NCBI GenBank assembly: GCA_027487555.1
Contig: JAIYDI010000050.1
Span: 62,001-126,000 of the forward strand
Origin: Hyphomicrobiales bacterium
GTDB lineage: Bacteria > Pseudomonadota > Alphaproteobacteria > Rhizobiales > Devosiaceae
Direction of reading: 5' to 3'
Length of the DNA: 64,000 nucleotides
In this document: positions 9,175 to 17,961 of the stretch, in pieces
How positions within the stretch are numbered: position 1 is the first letter of the stretch
How the letters are laid out: each line of letters opens with the position of its first letter
Notes under the pieces: model-generated
Databases searched by the model: none
The model's input: the letters and a program-made list of their open reading frames with translations, nothing else
Told to the model about the DNA's origin: nothing
Translations under genes and position numbers: made by a program

Positions 9175-9297
9175 GCGCAGGGCGGTCAATATTGACCAAG
9201 TGGTAAAATTCGCTAGCGTGTGAGGCAATGACCGGCACGGAGCGGTCGTGAAGGCGGGCCCAAGGATAAACCGGCTCAAGATATCGGGAGACGACAA

Positions 9298-10059
9298 GTG
9301 AAGAAACTGATGATTGCGGCCACGGCGCTGCTCATGCTGGGTGGCCTTGCCCAAGCAGCCACGGTTCGCGTGGCGACCGAGGGCGCCTATCCGCCGTGGA
9401 ATTATATCGACGACGCGACCGGCAAGCCAGCCGGCTTCGAGATCGACCTCGCGGCGGAGCTCTGCAAGCGCGCCGGCGTCGAGTGCGAAGTTGTGACTAA
9501 TGCCTGGGATTCGATCATCCCCAACCTCGTAGCCGGCAACTACGATGCGATCATGGCCGGCATGTCGATCACCGACGAACGCAAACAGACCATCGATTTC
9601 ACGCAGAATTACTATCCGCCCGATCCGTCGGTCTACATGGTCCGCAAGGGCACCGCGCTCGATTTCGCAGCAATCAGCGGCAAGAATATTGGCGTTCAGG
9701 GTGGCACGATCCAGGCGGGGTACGTGAAAGAGAACTTCGGGGCCGCCAACACCGTGAAGGAATACGATACCGCCGACAACGCTCTGGCCGACCTCAATGC
9801 CGGCAATGTCGACGCCATCCTCGCCGATGGCGGCTACGTCCGTGATATCATTGCCGGTTCGAACGGCGCCCTAGAAATCATCGGGCCCGATGTGAAAATC
9901 GGTGGTGGTGTTGGCGTCGGTCTCCGGAAGGGCGACGCGGAGCTCGGGGGCAAGCTGAACGCTGCCATCGACGCCATGAAGAAGGACGGATCGCTCGATG
10001 CGTTGATCATCAAGTGGTTCCCCGACATGGCGCCCGGCCCGATCTTCGCCGGAAACTGA
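9298..10059 (+). CDS. Polar amino-acid ABC transporter, periplasmic binding protein
   Basis: A 253-residue secreted binding protein of the HisJ/ArgT/OccT family. A short basic N-terminus and hydrophobic core (MLMLGGLAQA) form a signal peptide cleaved near residue 20. The mature part opens with the typical VRVATEGAYPPWNY and contains FEIDLAAELCKR and the ligand-loop segment around DAIMAGMSITDERK. The Arg of ITDER is the residue that usually pairs with the alpha-carboxylate of the amino acid. Lysine, arginine, histidine or opines are possible ligands. The start is GTG at 9298 with GGGAGA upstream. A strong hairpin follows the stop. Confidence 0.93.
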   Translation: MKKLMIAATALLMLGGLAQAATVRVATEGAYPPWNYIDDATGKPAGFEIDLAAELCKRAGVECEVVTNAWDSIIPNLVAGNYDAIMAGMSITDERKQTIDFTQNYYPPDPSVYMVRKGTALDFAAISGKNIGVQGGTIQAGYVKENFGAANTVKEYDTADNALADLNAGNVDAILADGGYVRDIIAGSNGALEIIGPDVKIGGGVGVGLRKGDAELGGKLNAAIDAMKKDGSLDALIIKWFPDMAPGPIFAGN

Positions 10060-10065
10060 GGAATT

Positions 10066-10091
10066 GAGGGGCGGGAACACTCCCGCCCCTC
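10066..10091 (+). terminator. Hairpin between binding-protein and permease genes
   Basis: Perfect 11-base stem (GAGGGGCGGGA) with a 4-base loop just after the binding-protein stop, followed by TTGCTTTG. In ABC importer operons such hairpins commonly stabilise the binding-protein transcript and reduce read-through into permease genes. That role is inferred. Confidence 0.6.
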
Positions 10092-10113
10092 TTGCTTTGC
10101 CGGGGGGTGATGG

Positions 10114-10965
10114 ATGCTCGACCTGTTGCCGGAACCACTAAAGGCCTGGCTTGGCCCGGATGTGACATTCTGGCTCGGCTATTTCACCAATGGCAAGCAC
10201 ATCGCCTTCTTTGTCAGCGTGCACTACACTGTGCTGGCCGCCTTGCTCGGCGCGGCCTGTGCGCTGGTGTTCGGCCTTATGGGGGCGGCGCTTTGGACGT
10301 CGCGGAATCCCTGGCTGCGCTGGCCGGGCGCGGTCTATGTGAACATGGTCCGCGGCGTGCCGGACGTGTTGTTCTTTCTCTTCTTTCCGCTGGCCTTCGA
10401 GCAGGCAATGGAGTGGATGCGGGCGTCGGCTGTCTGTACGCCCGAGGCGGCTGCCGAGCGAGCGGGGCAATGGCCACCCTGCCCCGATGCCAATATCTTC
10501 TTTTCGACCTATGAGTATCTGGCGCTGGCCTGCGTCTCGCTCGGTATTGTCTATGGCGCCTTCGCGGCCAATGTGATCGCCGGCGCAATGCGTTCGGTTC
10601 CGCGCGGGCAGCTCGAAGCGGCGCGCGCCTTTGGGCTTTCCGCCCGGCAGGTGCTCTGGCGGGTGCATCTGCCGCAGATGTGGATCTATGCTCTGCCGGG
10701 GCTGTCGAACGTGTGGATGCTTATCATCAAGGCCACCTCTCTGCTCTCGTTGCTGCAGATCGCCGACATCGTGCAACTGGCCAACCGGTTGGGTGCACCG
10801 AATTTTTCGCGTTCGGCTGGCCTTGTGCATGGCGACTGGCGGTGGGGCTATTACCTGGTGCTTCTGGTTTTCTATATCGGGCTCACCTTCGTATCCGAAA
10901 GGGTGTTTGCCGCACTGACCCGCCGTGCGAGCCGCGGTATGGCCATCGAGGGAGCGGCACGATGA
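10114..10965 (+). CDS. Polar amino-acid ABC transporter permease (HisQ/OccQ-like)
   Basis: A 283-residue inner-membrane permease with several transmembrane segments and the EAA loop REA-type sequence GQLEAARAFGLSARQVLW that contacts the ATPase. It contains an insertion with cysteines (residues ~105-130: SAVCTPEAA...PPCPDAN) that lengthens it beyond the usual ~230-240 residues of HisQ. The ATG is preceded by a strong GGGGGG site. The next permease start overlaps its stop (ATGA), so the two are translationally coupled and probably form the transmembrane heterodimer. Confidence 0.92.
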   Translation: MLDLLPEPLKAWLGPDVTFWLGYFTNGKHIAFFVSVHYTVLAALLGAACALVFGLMGAALWTSRNPWLRWPGAVYVNMVRGVPDVLFFLFFPLAFEQAMEWMRASAVCTPEAAAERAGQWPPCPDANIFFSTYEYLALACVSLGIVYGAFAANVIAGAMRSVPRGQLEAARAFGLSARQVLWRVHLPQMWIYALPGLSNVWMLIIKATSLLSLLQIADIVQLANRLGAPNFSRSAGLVHGDWRWGYYLVLLVFYIGLTFVSERVFAALTRRASRGMAIEGAAR

Positions 10966-11702
10966 CCCTTGTCGACGCTATCTGGGCAGACGTGGTGGCG
11001 CTATGGCGGCCCGCGCTGCTCAACATCTACTTTGCCTTTGCCTCGATCCCCCTCGGCTTCGTGCTCGCGATCTTCGTCGCGCTCGGAAAGGCGAGCCGGA
11101 ACAGGCCGCTGTCACGGCTTGCCAGCGGCTATATCTATGCGTTCCGCGGTTCGCCCTTCTTCATCCAGCTCTTCATGTTCTACTCGCTCATGCTGGCACT
11201 CAACCTCAGCGTATGGAAGCCGCTCGGTATCGACACGATCGTGCTCAACCCACTGGTGTTGGGACCGGCCATACTGGCGCTCAATACTACAGCCTACTCG
11301 GCGGAGATCTTCCATGGGGCGCTGATGGCGGTACCGCGCGGGGAGCTTGAAGCCGCCAGAGCATTTGGCATGACGCGGGCACAGATCTTCCGCCGGATCA
11401 CCTGGCCGAACATGCTGCGGCTCGCCTGGCCGGCCTATACCAATGAGGTGGTGTTCCTGTTCCACGCCACAGCGCTCGTCTACTTCACCTTGCCGGTGAT
11501 CGACGGCAATGCGGACCTGATGAACAAAGCAGGCGAGTTGTTCGAGCGCGACTACAACGCGCTGCTGCACTATTCGGTTACAGCGATGTTCTTCCTCGCC
11601 ATTTCGCTCTGCATCTTCCTGATCTTCGGGACTTTCTACCGCCACTTGATGCGGCACACCGAGGGCCCGAAACGCATCAAGTTCACGACGGCACGGCTTT
11701 AG
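10962..11702 (+). CDS. Polar amino-acid ABC transporter permease (HisM/OccM-like)
   Basis: A 246-residue membrane permease and partner of the preceding gene. The EAA loop is visible as GELEAARAFGMTRAQIFRRI, and the N-terminal periplasmic/membrane segment FRGSPFFIQLFMFY is typical of this family. The start at 10962 overlaps the upstream stop by four bases; the longer open frame from 10680 runs through the previous gene and is not used. It completes a four-protein importer for a polar amino acid or opine. Confidence 0.92.
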   Translation: MTLVDAIWADVVALWRPALLNIYFAFASIPLGFVLAIFVALGKASRNRPLSRLASGYIYAFRGSPFFIQLFMFYSLMLALNLSVWKPLGIDTIVLNPLVLGPAILALNTTAYSAEIFHGALMAVPRGELEAARAFGMTRAQIFRRITWPNMLRLAWPAYTNEVVFLFHATALVYFTLPVIDGNADLMNKAGELFERDYNALLHYSVTAMFFLAISLCIFLIFGTFYRHLMRHTEGPKRIKFTTARL

Positions 11703-11860
11703 GTCGCCACCCCCGGAATTCGAGACGTCGAAAGGTCCCGGTGGCACTTTGCCGAGCGGCGGACGGAACTTTGAACCAAAGCGCGACGCAAGCCAGATGG
11801 CTTGAGCAAAGCCGACAGATCGCGTCATGGCGTCGCCGCTGCGCCACGGCAAACGAAAAA

Positions 11861-11890
11861 GCCGCCGGCGCGGGTGATGCGGCCGGCGGC
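11861..11890 (-). terminator. Rho-independent terminator of the ribose-type ABC operon
   Basis: Nine-base stem GCCGCCGGC with a 12-base loop. Read on the minus strand it is followed by TTTTTCG, just past the binding-protein stop at 11911. It ends the minus-strand transport operon and separates it from the convergent permease gene. Confidence 0.8.
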
Positions 11891-11910
11891 GAGACAGGAC
11901 AAGTGGAGAG

Positions 11911-13008
11911 TTACTTGCCCCAGATAGCCTTGTAGGCGTCGCGATAGCCGTTGTCGGGATCAAAGGTATTCTTGGGGCCGCCATCGAACTCGACATTGGC
12001 GCTCGTCACCACATGCAGCGGCGACACATAGCCGGACCAGGCTTCACCAGCGAAGGCGCGGTTCAGCTCGTCGACCAGTTGCCAGCCCTGCAGGTTGAGC
12101 GGCTCGGCTACTGTGACCTGCTGATACTGCTTGGAGCGGATACGCTGGTAAGCGCTCTCAGAGCCGTCGCCCGCTGCCACATTCACCGGCGCACCGTCGC
12201 CAGGAATGCCGGCTGCGCTCAGGGAAGGCCCCATGAAGTCGAAATAGAGATCGTTGATGGCGAGTGAGTGCGTCCAGGCAGCACCGTATTTCTGCAGCAG
12301 CGAGGTCGTGAGCTGCGGCATGCGCTGACTGGTCTCGGCGATGGGGGTGTCGACATATTCGAGCACGGTACCACCGAGCTTTTCGATCTCCTCCTTCATC
12401 CAGTCAGCCTTGGCGATGGCGATCTGGTAGGTGGAATCGGTGAAGATGATGACGCCGGGCTTGCCACCGGCGTTGACGTAGGCCCAGTCGGCAGCGGCCT
12501 TCGCCACCTGCTCGGGATCGGTGGTGACGTTGGCGAAGACGCCGACATCGGCGACCGGGCCCACGGCCGGCGCAGCGTGCCACGAGACCATCGGGATGCC
12601 AGCCGCCTTGGCCTGCTCCATGGCGGGGCCCTGCTCGACGGCATCGAAGCCGTTGATGATGATGCCCGACGGGTTAAGCGCCATGGCCTGACCGAAGGCG
12701 GCGGTGCGGCCGTTGATGGAACCGGCGCCATCAAGCACCTTCACGTCCCAGCCGATAGCCGCCGCGGCTTCCTGCACGCCGGTGGTGACGCCGAGGATGC
12801 CGCCGTTCTTGAGATCGCCAGCGAGCACAACGAGCGTCTTGCCGGCCGCGGCCTTTGGCCCCGTGGTGGGACCATCCCAAGTCTTGACCGGGCTGGCATA
12901 TTTGTCGACCACCGCCTGGGCGTCGGACATGGCGTCGGCAAGTGCCACACCGGTCATGAAGGCGACAGCAGTAAGCGCCGTGGCACAGAGTAGTCCTCTA
13001 CGATGCAT
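11911..13008 (-). CDS. Ribose-type ABC transporter, periplasmic sugar-binding protein
   Basis: A 365-residue secreted binding protein of the RbsB (type 1 periplasmic-binding) fold. It has an N-terminal signal peptide (MHRRGLLCATALTAVAFMTG then ALADA). The mature domain shows KTLVVLAGDLKNGG, where an open ligand cleft is expected, and GIIINGFDA plus VGVFANVTTD characteristic of the family. It is the last gene of a minus-strand operon with ATPase and permease. The ligand is unknown; the nearby L-idonate-type dehydrogenase and 3-hydroxyisobutyrate-dehydrogenase-like gene under the same operator suggest a sugar acid or polyol. Confidence 0.9.
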   Translation of the reverse strand: MHRRGLLCATALTAVAFMTGVALADAMSDAQAVVDKYASPVKTWDGPTTGPKAAAGKTLVVLAGDLKNGGILGVTTGVQEAAAAIGWDVKVLDGAGSINGRTAAFGQAMALNPSGIIINGFDAVEQGPAMEQAKAAGIPMVSWHAAPAVGPVADVGVFANVTTDPEQVAKAAADWAYVNAGGKPGVIIFTDSTYQIAIAKADWMKEEIEKLGGTVLEYVDTPIAETSQRMPQLTTSLLQKYGAAWTHSLAINDLYFDFMGPSLSAAGIPGDGAPVNVAAGDGSESAYQRIRSKQYQQVTVAEPLNLQGWQLVDELNRAFAGEAWSGYVSPLHVVTSANVEFDGGPKNTFDPDNGYRDAYKAIWGK

Positions 13009-13050
13009 ATGATCCTCCCTTGGATTGCAGGCGTTGCGACCGGGCTTGGC

Positions 13051-14103
13051 TTACTTGGCCTTATGGGCGCCCGGACGCGGTACGGTGACGATGGCGCCGC
13101 GCTTACGCTGCGCGTAGCCGGCGATGCCGATGGCGATGAGCAGTGTCACGCCGTTGAACAGGGGTTCGACGAAGAATGAGCCGCCGAATTGCTGGATGCC
13201 GGAGATGCCGACCGCGAGGATGATGACCCCGACCAACGTACCCCAGACATTGACCCGGCCCGGCTTGATGGTGGTGGAGCCGAGAAACGCGCCAACAAGG
13301 GCGGGCAGGAGGTATTCGAGTCCGACGCTGGCTTGTCCGATGCGCAGCTTCGAGGCGAGCAGCACACCGGTCAGTGCGGCGAGGAAACCGGAGGAGACGA
13401 AAGCGCCGATGACGAACTTGCGCACCGGGATGCCGTTGAGCGCCGCTGCCTTGGGATTGGCGCCGATGGCATAAACATAGCGGCCGATCGGCGTGTACTC
13501 AAAGACCAGCCACATGAATACTGCGATCACCAGCACATAGTAGCCGGTGACCGGCAGCCCGAAGAGCATGGTGCCGTTGAGCGCATAGAAGCCATCGGGC
13601 AACATGCCGACAACCTGGCGCCCGCCGGTGTGCCAGAGCGCAACAGCGTAAAGCACGGTACCGGTGCCGAGCGTTGCGATGAAGCTATCGATACGCGCCA
13701 CCTCGACAAGCAACCCGTTGAGGAAACCCGTGATGGCGCCGAGCGCCAGCACGATCAGCACCGCGAGAGGCCAGGGCAGGCCGAACATGGTCTGCAGGCT
13801 GATGGCTAGGATGTGCCACAGCACGATGCCATAGCCGACGGTAAGGTCGATGCGACCCGCTGCCATAGGAATCATTGCTGCGAGCGAGAGCAACGCAATG
13901 ATGGCCTTGTCGGAAATGATCGAGCGCAGGTTGAGCAGCGTCGGGAACGTCGCGGGCAGCAGAACAGAGAAGGTGATGATCAGCAGTATCGTGAGCACGA
14001 CAAGGCCATACACCGGCAAGAGGCGACCGAACCGCTGGCCGAAGCTCAGATTGGCCAGTTCCGCCCGTGTGGGTTCCAGCGCGCTCGATTCGATACCGGC
14101 CAT
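13051..14103 (-). CDS. Ribose-type ABC transporter permease
   Basis: About 350 residues with eight to ten hydrophobic segments, of the RbsC family. IDLTVGYGIVL and GTGTVLYA are at the positions of RbsC conserved motifs, and the ATPase contact region is YAIGANPKAAALNGI. The start MAGIESSALEP at 14103 follows a clear GAAGGAG site; the longer open frame upstream overlaps the ATPase gene in a different frame and is ignored. It lies 13 bases after the ATPase stop. It forms the inner-membrane channel for the binding protein encoded downstream. Confidence 0.92.
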   Translation of the reverse strand: MAGIESSALEPTRAELANLSFGQRFGRLLPVYGLVVLTILLIITFSVLLPATFPTLLNLRSIISDKAIIALLSLAAMIPMAAGRIDLTVGYGIVLWHILAISLQTMFGLPWPLAVLIVLALGAITGFLNGLLVEVARIDSFIATLGTGTVLYAVALWHTGGRQVVGMLPDGFYALNGTMLFGLPVTGYYVLVIAVFMWLVFEYTPIGRYVYAIGANPKAAALNGIPVRKFVIGAFVSSGFLAALTGVLLASKLRIGQASVGLEYLLPALVGAFLGSTTIKPGRVNVWGTLVGVIILAVGISGIQQFGGSFFVEPLFNGVTLLIAIGIAGYAQRKRGAIVTVPRPGAHKAK

Positions 14104-14116
14104 GGGGCCTACTCCT

Positions 14117-15613
14117 TCAGGCAGCTTCGGCGGCCGAGGCCGCATGGATGAGGGATGCGGTGGTGAGCGCCGCGCCCGCCAGTTCCTTGACGATCTGCCC
14201 GCGCGAAAACACCAGCGCGCGGTGGCAGATGTGAGCGACTTCCTCGAAGTCCGTGCTGACGACAACAACGGCAAGGCCGTCTTCTAGGGCGCGGGCAATG
14301 AGCCGGTAGATTTCGGCCTTGGCACCGATATCGACGCCGGCGGTCGGATCCTCGGCGACAAGCAGCTTGCGACTGGTGGCGAGCCAGCGACCGACCACAA
14401 CCTTCTGCTGGTTGCCGCCCGATAGCGCCTCGATGGCGAGATCCTGGTCGTTGGGCCGAAGCCCGACCCGTTCGCCGATTTCACGCGCGCGCTCGGCTTC
14501 CCGGCGTGGCGACAGGAAGGAGAACAGGCCCCGCCCGGACGCCGCGGGATTGAGAAAGGTGTTTTCGCGAAGGCTGAGCGCCATTGCCACGGATTCTTCC
14601 GTGCGATCGCGGGCGATAAGTCCGATGCCCGACGCCATTGCGGCCAGGGGTGAGGAGAGATCGGGCGCCTCGCCCCCGAGCATGACGCTGCCCGCACAAG
14701 CTTCGGCCCCAAACAGGGCACGCCCAATGTTCTCCTGTCCGGCACCGCGAAGGCCGATCAGCCCCAGCAATTCGCCCCGCCGCAACGCGAAGCTGACGGG
14801 CCCGGCGCCAGATGCAACAAGATCGCGCACGGACAACACCACTTCGTCCGCCCTTGCCTCAGCCTTCTGGAAAAGCTGAGCCGCCGGGCGACCGACAATC
14901 ATCTCGACCAGTTGATCCGGCGTCGTCTCGGCAACCGGTCGCGCTCCAACGAGCCGGCCATCACGGAGCACGGCAACGCGATCGGCAATCCGGAAGATCT
15001 CATCGAGGCGGTGCGACACATAGATGATGCCGACGCCGCGCGCCTTGAGCGGTCGCAGGGCAGCAAACAGCCGCTCGACCTCATCTGCGGGCAGACTTGC
15101 GGTCGGTTCGTCGAGCACCAGGACATCGGCCTCGACCGCCAGTGCGCGGGCAATGGCGACAAGCGACTTTTCGGTGCGCGTGAGATTCTGGACCCGCGTG
15201 GTCGGATCCATGTCGACGCCGACAAGCCGCAGTGCCTCGAGGCCGCGAGCTTCCGTGCGCTGCCAGTCGATCAGCGGACCGCGATGCGAAAAGCCCTGCG
15301 CGAGGCCCATGTTCTCTGCAACTGTCATCCACTCGATGAGACCCAGATCCTGATGGATGAAGGCCACCGGTTGGCGTTGGTGCGGACGGGGCGGCCGGTG
15401 CTGGTACGGCGTGCCGCGGAAGCGGATTTCGCCGGAGGTCGGCTTGAAGATTCCGGCAAGGATCTTGATCAGTGTCGACTTGCCGGCACCGTTTTCACCA
15501 AGCAGCGCCAGAATCTCGCCCTGCTTCAGGCTGAGCGACACCTCGCGCAGGGCATGGGTGCCGCCGAAGCGCTTCGAGATGCGGTCGAAGGTAATGAGGT
15601 CGTCTGCCGACAC
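14117..15613 (-). CDS. Ribose-type ABC transporter, dual ATP-binding protein
   Basis: A 498-residue protein with two tandem ATPase domains, as in RbsA/XylG/MglA. Domain 1 has Walker A GENGAGKST and Walker B DVLVLDEPTASL. Domain 2 begins near residue 250 with a degenerate Walker A (GLRGAGQENIG) and has signature LSGGNQQKVVVGRWLA and Walker B-like LLVAEDPTAGVD. Both degenerate features are usual for the second domain. I prefer the GTG at 15613 because GGGGAGG sits just upstream; a GTG at 15643 is also in frame. A 16-base operator lies about 37 bases upstream, so the operon is probably repressed by the LacI protein at 17962-19002. Confidence 0.92.
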   Translation of the reverse strand: MSADDLITFDRISKRFGGTHALREVSLSLKQGEILALLGENGAGKSTLIKILAGIFKPTSGEIRFRGTPYQHRPPRPHQRQPVAFIHQDLGLIEWMTVAENMGLAQGFSHRGPLIDWQRTEARGLEALRLVGVDMDPTTRVQNLTRTEKSLVAIARALAVEADVLVLDEPTASLPADEVERLFAALRPLKARGVGIIYVSHRLDEIFRIADRVAVLRDGRLVGARPVAETTPDQLVEMIVGRPAAQLFQKAEARADEVVLSVRDLVASGAGPVSFALRRGELLGLIGLRGAGQENIGRALFGAEACAGSVMLGGEAPDLSSPLAAMASGIGLIARDRTEESVAMALSLRENTFLNPAASGRGLFSFLSPRREAERAREIGERVGLRPNDQDLAIEALSGGNQQKVVVGRWLATSRKLLVAEDPTAGVDIGAKAEIYRLIARALEDGLAVVVVSTDFEEVAHICHRALVFSRGQIVKELAGAALTTASLIHAASAAEAA

Positions 15614-15649
15614 GGCGATCGCCTCCCCGCGATTTCGCGTCACTGGAAA

Positions 15650-15665
15650 TTGTTATCGGTAACAA
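15650..15665. promoter_or_regulatory. LacI/GntR-type operator upstream of the ABC operon
   Basis: TTGTTATCGGTAACAA, with six-base arms TTGTTA and TAACAA around TCGG. The same core (TGTTATCGGTAACA) recurs at 16730, and a one-mismatch copy lies at 19112. The layout resembles ATGTTA-N4-TAACAT sites bound by GntR/IdnR-type LacI-family repressors. Confidence 0.75.
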
Positions 15666-15707
15666 CTCGAGGCAAGTCAAGTGCCGGGAGACCGGTCGCT
15701 ACAGCGC

Positions 15708-16589
15708 TCAGGCGAGGGTGCCATCAAGCGGACGCATCATTTCGGCCGAATCGCGCGGGCCCAATCCCGAAGCAACAAGGTGCCGGTGCAGGGCGAGCAC
15801 TGCCGCTGTGAGCGACAGCGGCTTGTCGAGGCGGGACGCAAAGGCTGCAAGGGCTTCGAGGTCTTTCAGCATGTTGTCGATACGCCCGGTGGGCGTAAAG
15901 TCGCGGCGGGCAAACTTGCCCATGAATTCCTGCAGGATAGCCGAATCCGCCCGTCCGCCGGCCAGTGCGGCAGGGAGCCGGTGTGGATCCACACCGCCGG
16001 CCTCAGCAAGCTTCACCGCCTCGGCTAATGTTTCGAACAGCACAGCGCAGAAGAGCTGGTTGATGAGCTTGGTGGTCTGCCCGGCGCCATTTTCGCCCAT
16101 TAGGGTGCAGTTGTCGGCCAGATGCCGCAAGACTTCGCGGGCGCGTTCGAAATCCGTCTCGGACCCGCCGGCCATGACCGTCAAGTGCCCGGAAAGCGCG
16201 CCGGGAACGCCACCCGAGAGCGGTGCATCGACCCAGCCCATGCCGGTGCGGGTACGGAGCTCGGCCGCCATCCGAGTGGTCTCTGCGGGGTCGATCGACG
16301 ACATGTCGATGAGAAGCCGGTCCGGCGTCGCGGCACCCACAACTCCGTCCGTCCCGAAGACAACCGCGCGGACAATATCGGCGTGGTTGAGGCTGAGAAG
16401 AATGAAGCGGTTGCCCATGGTCGCGGCCTCTGACGACCGGGCCGCGCGCGCGCCTTTCTCGACAAGGGCAGCGACCTTGCCTGCATCGAGGTCGAAGACC
16501 GTCACAGCCAAGCCGCAGGCGAGCAGACGGGTGGCAATGGCACTGCCCATGATGCCGGCGCCGATGACCGCAACCGTTGGTTCGTGCAT
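15708..16589 (-). CDS. NAD(P)-dependent 3-hydroxyisobutyrate-dehydrogenase-like reductase
   Basis: About 293 residues of the beta-hydroxyacid dehydrogenase family (3-hydroxyisobutyrate dehydrogenase, tartronate semialdehyde reductase). The N-terminal Rossmann motif is VIGAGIMGSAIATRLL, the substrate-binding segment is WVDAPLSGGVPGALSGHLTV, and the catalytic-Lys region is NGAGQTTKLINQL. Start MHEPTVAVIG at 16589 follows AAGGAA. It is divergent from the zinc dehydrogenase gene, and a TGTTA-N4-TAACA operator sits between them. It probably reduces or oxidises a hydroxyacid made from the transported compound; the exact substrate is unknown. Confidence 0.88.
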   Translation of the reverse strand: MHEPTVAVIGAGIMGSAIATRLLACGLAVTVFDLDAGKVAALVEKGARAARSSEAATMGNRFILLSLNHADIVRAVVFGTDGVVGAATPDRLLIDMSSIDPAETTRMAAELRTRTGMGWVDAPLSGGVPGALSGHLTVMAGGSETDFERAREVLRHLADNCTLMGENGAGQTTKLINQLFCAVLFETLAEAVKLAEAGGVDPHRLPAALAGGRADSAILQEFMGKFARRDFTPTGRIDNMLKDLEALAAFASRLDKPLSLTAAVLALHRHLVASGLGPRDSAEMMRPLDGTLA

Positions 16590-16729
16590 GGCGTGTTGTT
16601 CCTTCCACGCGGCGAGACCCGATGCATCTGCCTCGTCCAAAGCCGACTCTTCTGGTTTTCGCGTGAAGATGCAACGGCTTCCCGCCCAAGATTGGGCGGG
16701 CGCCCAGTTGTCGGGACGCTTGACGCAAC

Positions 16730-16743
16730 TGTTATCGGTAACA
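16730..16743. promoter_or_regulatory. LacI/GntR-type operator in divergent dehydrogenase promoter
   Basis: TGTTATCGGTAACA is identical in core to the site at 15650. It lies between the minus-strand 3-HIBDH-like gene and the plus-strand L-idonate-dehydrogenase-like gene, so one repressor could control both. Confidence 0.75.
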
Positions 16744-16816
16744 TATTTCTGTAGGCCAGTGAGCGGAGCCGGCCGGAACGCGGCAGCGTCCGTCAGGATC
16801 GGGGGAGACGTATCCG

Positions 16817-17848
16817 ATGAAGGCCGTGATCATCCATGCTGCGAAGGACCTGAGGGTTGAGGAGCGCGACGTCGACGCTCCAGGCGCCGGCCAGGTGCGC
16901 ATCGCCATCGGCACTGGGGGTATCTGCGGCTCGGACCTGCATTACTACAACCATGGCGGCTTCGGCGCCGTGCGGGTAAAGCACCCGATGGTCCTGGGGC
17001 ACGAAGTAGCGGGGACCGTGACGGATCTGGGCACAGGCGTTACGGGCCTGGCAGCAGGCGACCGGGTCGCCGTCTCGCCTTCCCTACCCTGCAACCAATG
17101 CGAGTATTGTCTCAAGGGCCAGCAGAACCACTGCCTGGACATGCGCTTCTATGGCAGCGCGATGCGCATGCCGCATGTCGACGGGGCATTTCGGCAAGAT
17201 CTCGTGGCAGAGGCCAGCCAGTGCCACAAGCTTGCCGAGGGCGTAAGCCTTGCCGAAGGCGCGTTCGCGGAGCCCTTCGCCGTCACACTGCATGCGATGA
17301 ACCGCGCCGGCTCGCTACTTGGCAAGCGGGTGTTGATCACCGGCAGTGGCCCGATCGGCGCGCTCGCGGCCATGGCCGCACGGGTGCATGGGGCGCGCGA
17401 AATCGTTGTTACCGACATACTCGACGGTCCGCTCGCCTATGCCCGTCTGGCAGGCGCGGACCGCACCATCAACAGTGCGCGGAACCCCGAGGCGCTGGCT
17501 GGGCTTGCCGCAGGCAAAGGTACGATGGATGTGATGTTCGAGGCGTCCGGAAACGCCGCGGCACTTGCTACCGGGCTTGCAGCACTGCGGCCGCGCAGCG
17601 CGTTGGTGCAACTTGGGCTGGGAGGCGATATCGCACTGCCGCAGAACGTCGTTGTGGGCAAGGAAATCGAGATCCGGGGCTCGTTCCGTTTCCATGAGGA
17701 GTTTGCGCTGGCGGTCGACCTGATCAACCAGCGTCGGGTGGATGTAAGGGTACTGCTGAGCGACACCTATGGCGTGGACGATGCCGTCGCGGCGTTCGAA
17801 CGCGCCTCGGACCGGGCGCACTCGATGAAGGTCCAACTGGCCTTCTAG
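16817..17848 (+). CDS. idnD: Zinc-dependent L-idonate 5-dehydrogenase-like protein
   Basis: A 343-residue medium-chain zinc dehydrogenase. Catalytic zinc ligands are Cys37 (GGICGSDLHYY) and His62-Glu63 (GHEVAG). Structural zinc cysteines are 92, 95, 98 and 106 (PCNQCEYC...NHC). The Rossmann motif is GSGPIGALAAMAA. The GGICGSDLHYY segment is characteristic of L-idonate 5-dehydrogenase (IdnD), which oxidises L-idonate to 5-ketogluconate in E. coli. The assignment agrees with the GntR/IdnR-like operator upstream, but other polyol or sugar-acid substrates are possible. A strong GGGGAGA site precedes the ATG. Confidence 0.82.
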   Translation: MKAVIIHAAKDLRVEERDVDAPGAGQVRIAIGTGGICGSDLHYYNHGGFGAVRVKHPMVLGHEVAGTVTDLGTGVTGLAAGDRVAVSPSLPCNQCEYCLKGQQNHCLDMRFYGSAMRMPHVDGAFRQDLVAEASQCHKLAEGVSLAEGAFAEPFAVTLHAMNRAGSLLGKRVLITGSGPIGALAAMAARVHGAREIVVTDILDGPLAYARLAGADRTINSARNPEALAGLAAGKGTMDVMFEASGNAAALATGLAALRPRSALVQLGLGGDIALPQNVVVGKEIEIRGSFRFHEEFALAVDLINQRRVDVRVLLSDTYGVDDAVAAFERASDRAHSMKVQLAF

Positions 17849-17921
17849 CGCGCCTCCAGGAAGGATTGCAGCACTGCTCCAGTCCGAAAGCGCGGCAGAG
17901 CAAAGACTTAGGCCATTTAAG

Positions 17922-17937
17922 TGTTTCAGGTGAAACG
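17922..17937. other. parS-like palindrome
   Basis: TGTTTCAGGTGAAACG matches the ParB-binding consensus TGTTTCACGTGAAACA at 14 of 16 positions. One of the two mismatches is in the central CG. It lies between two convergent genes (idnD-like and lacI), about 22 kb from dnaA. It has a 2-base loop and no T tract, so it is a poor terminator. Only one such site was seen in the window. Confidence 0.3.
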
Positions 17938-17961
17938 TAAAACTGCCTAGCACCCATGGAG

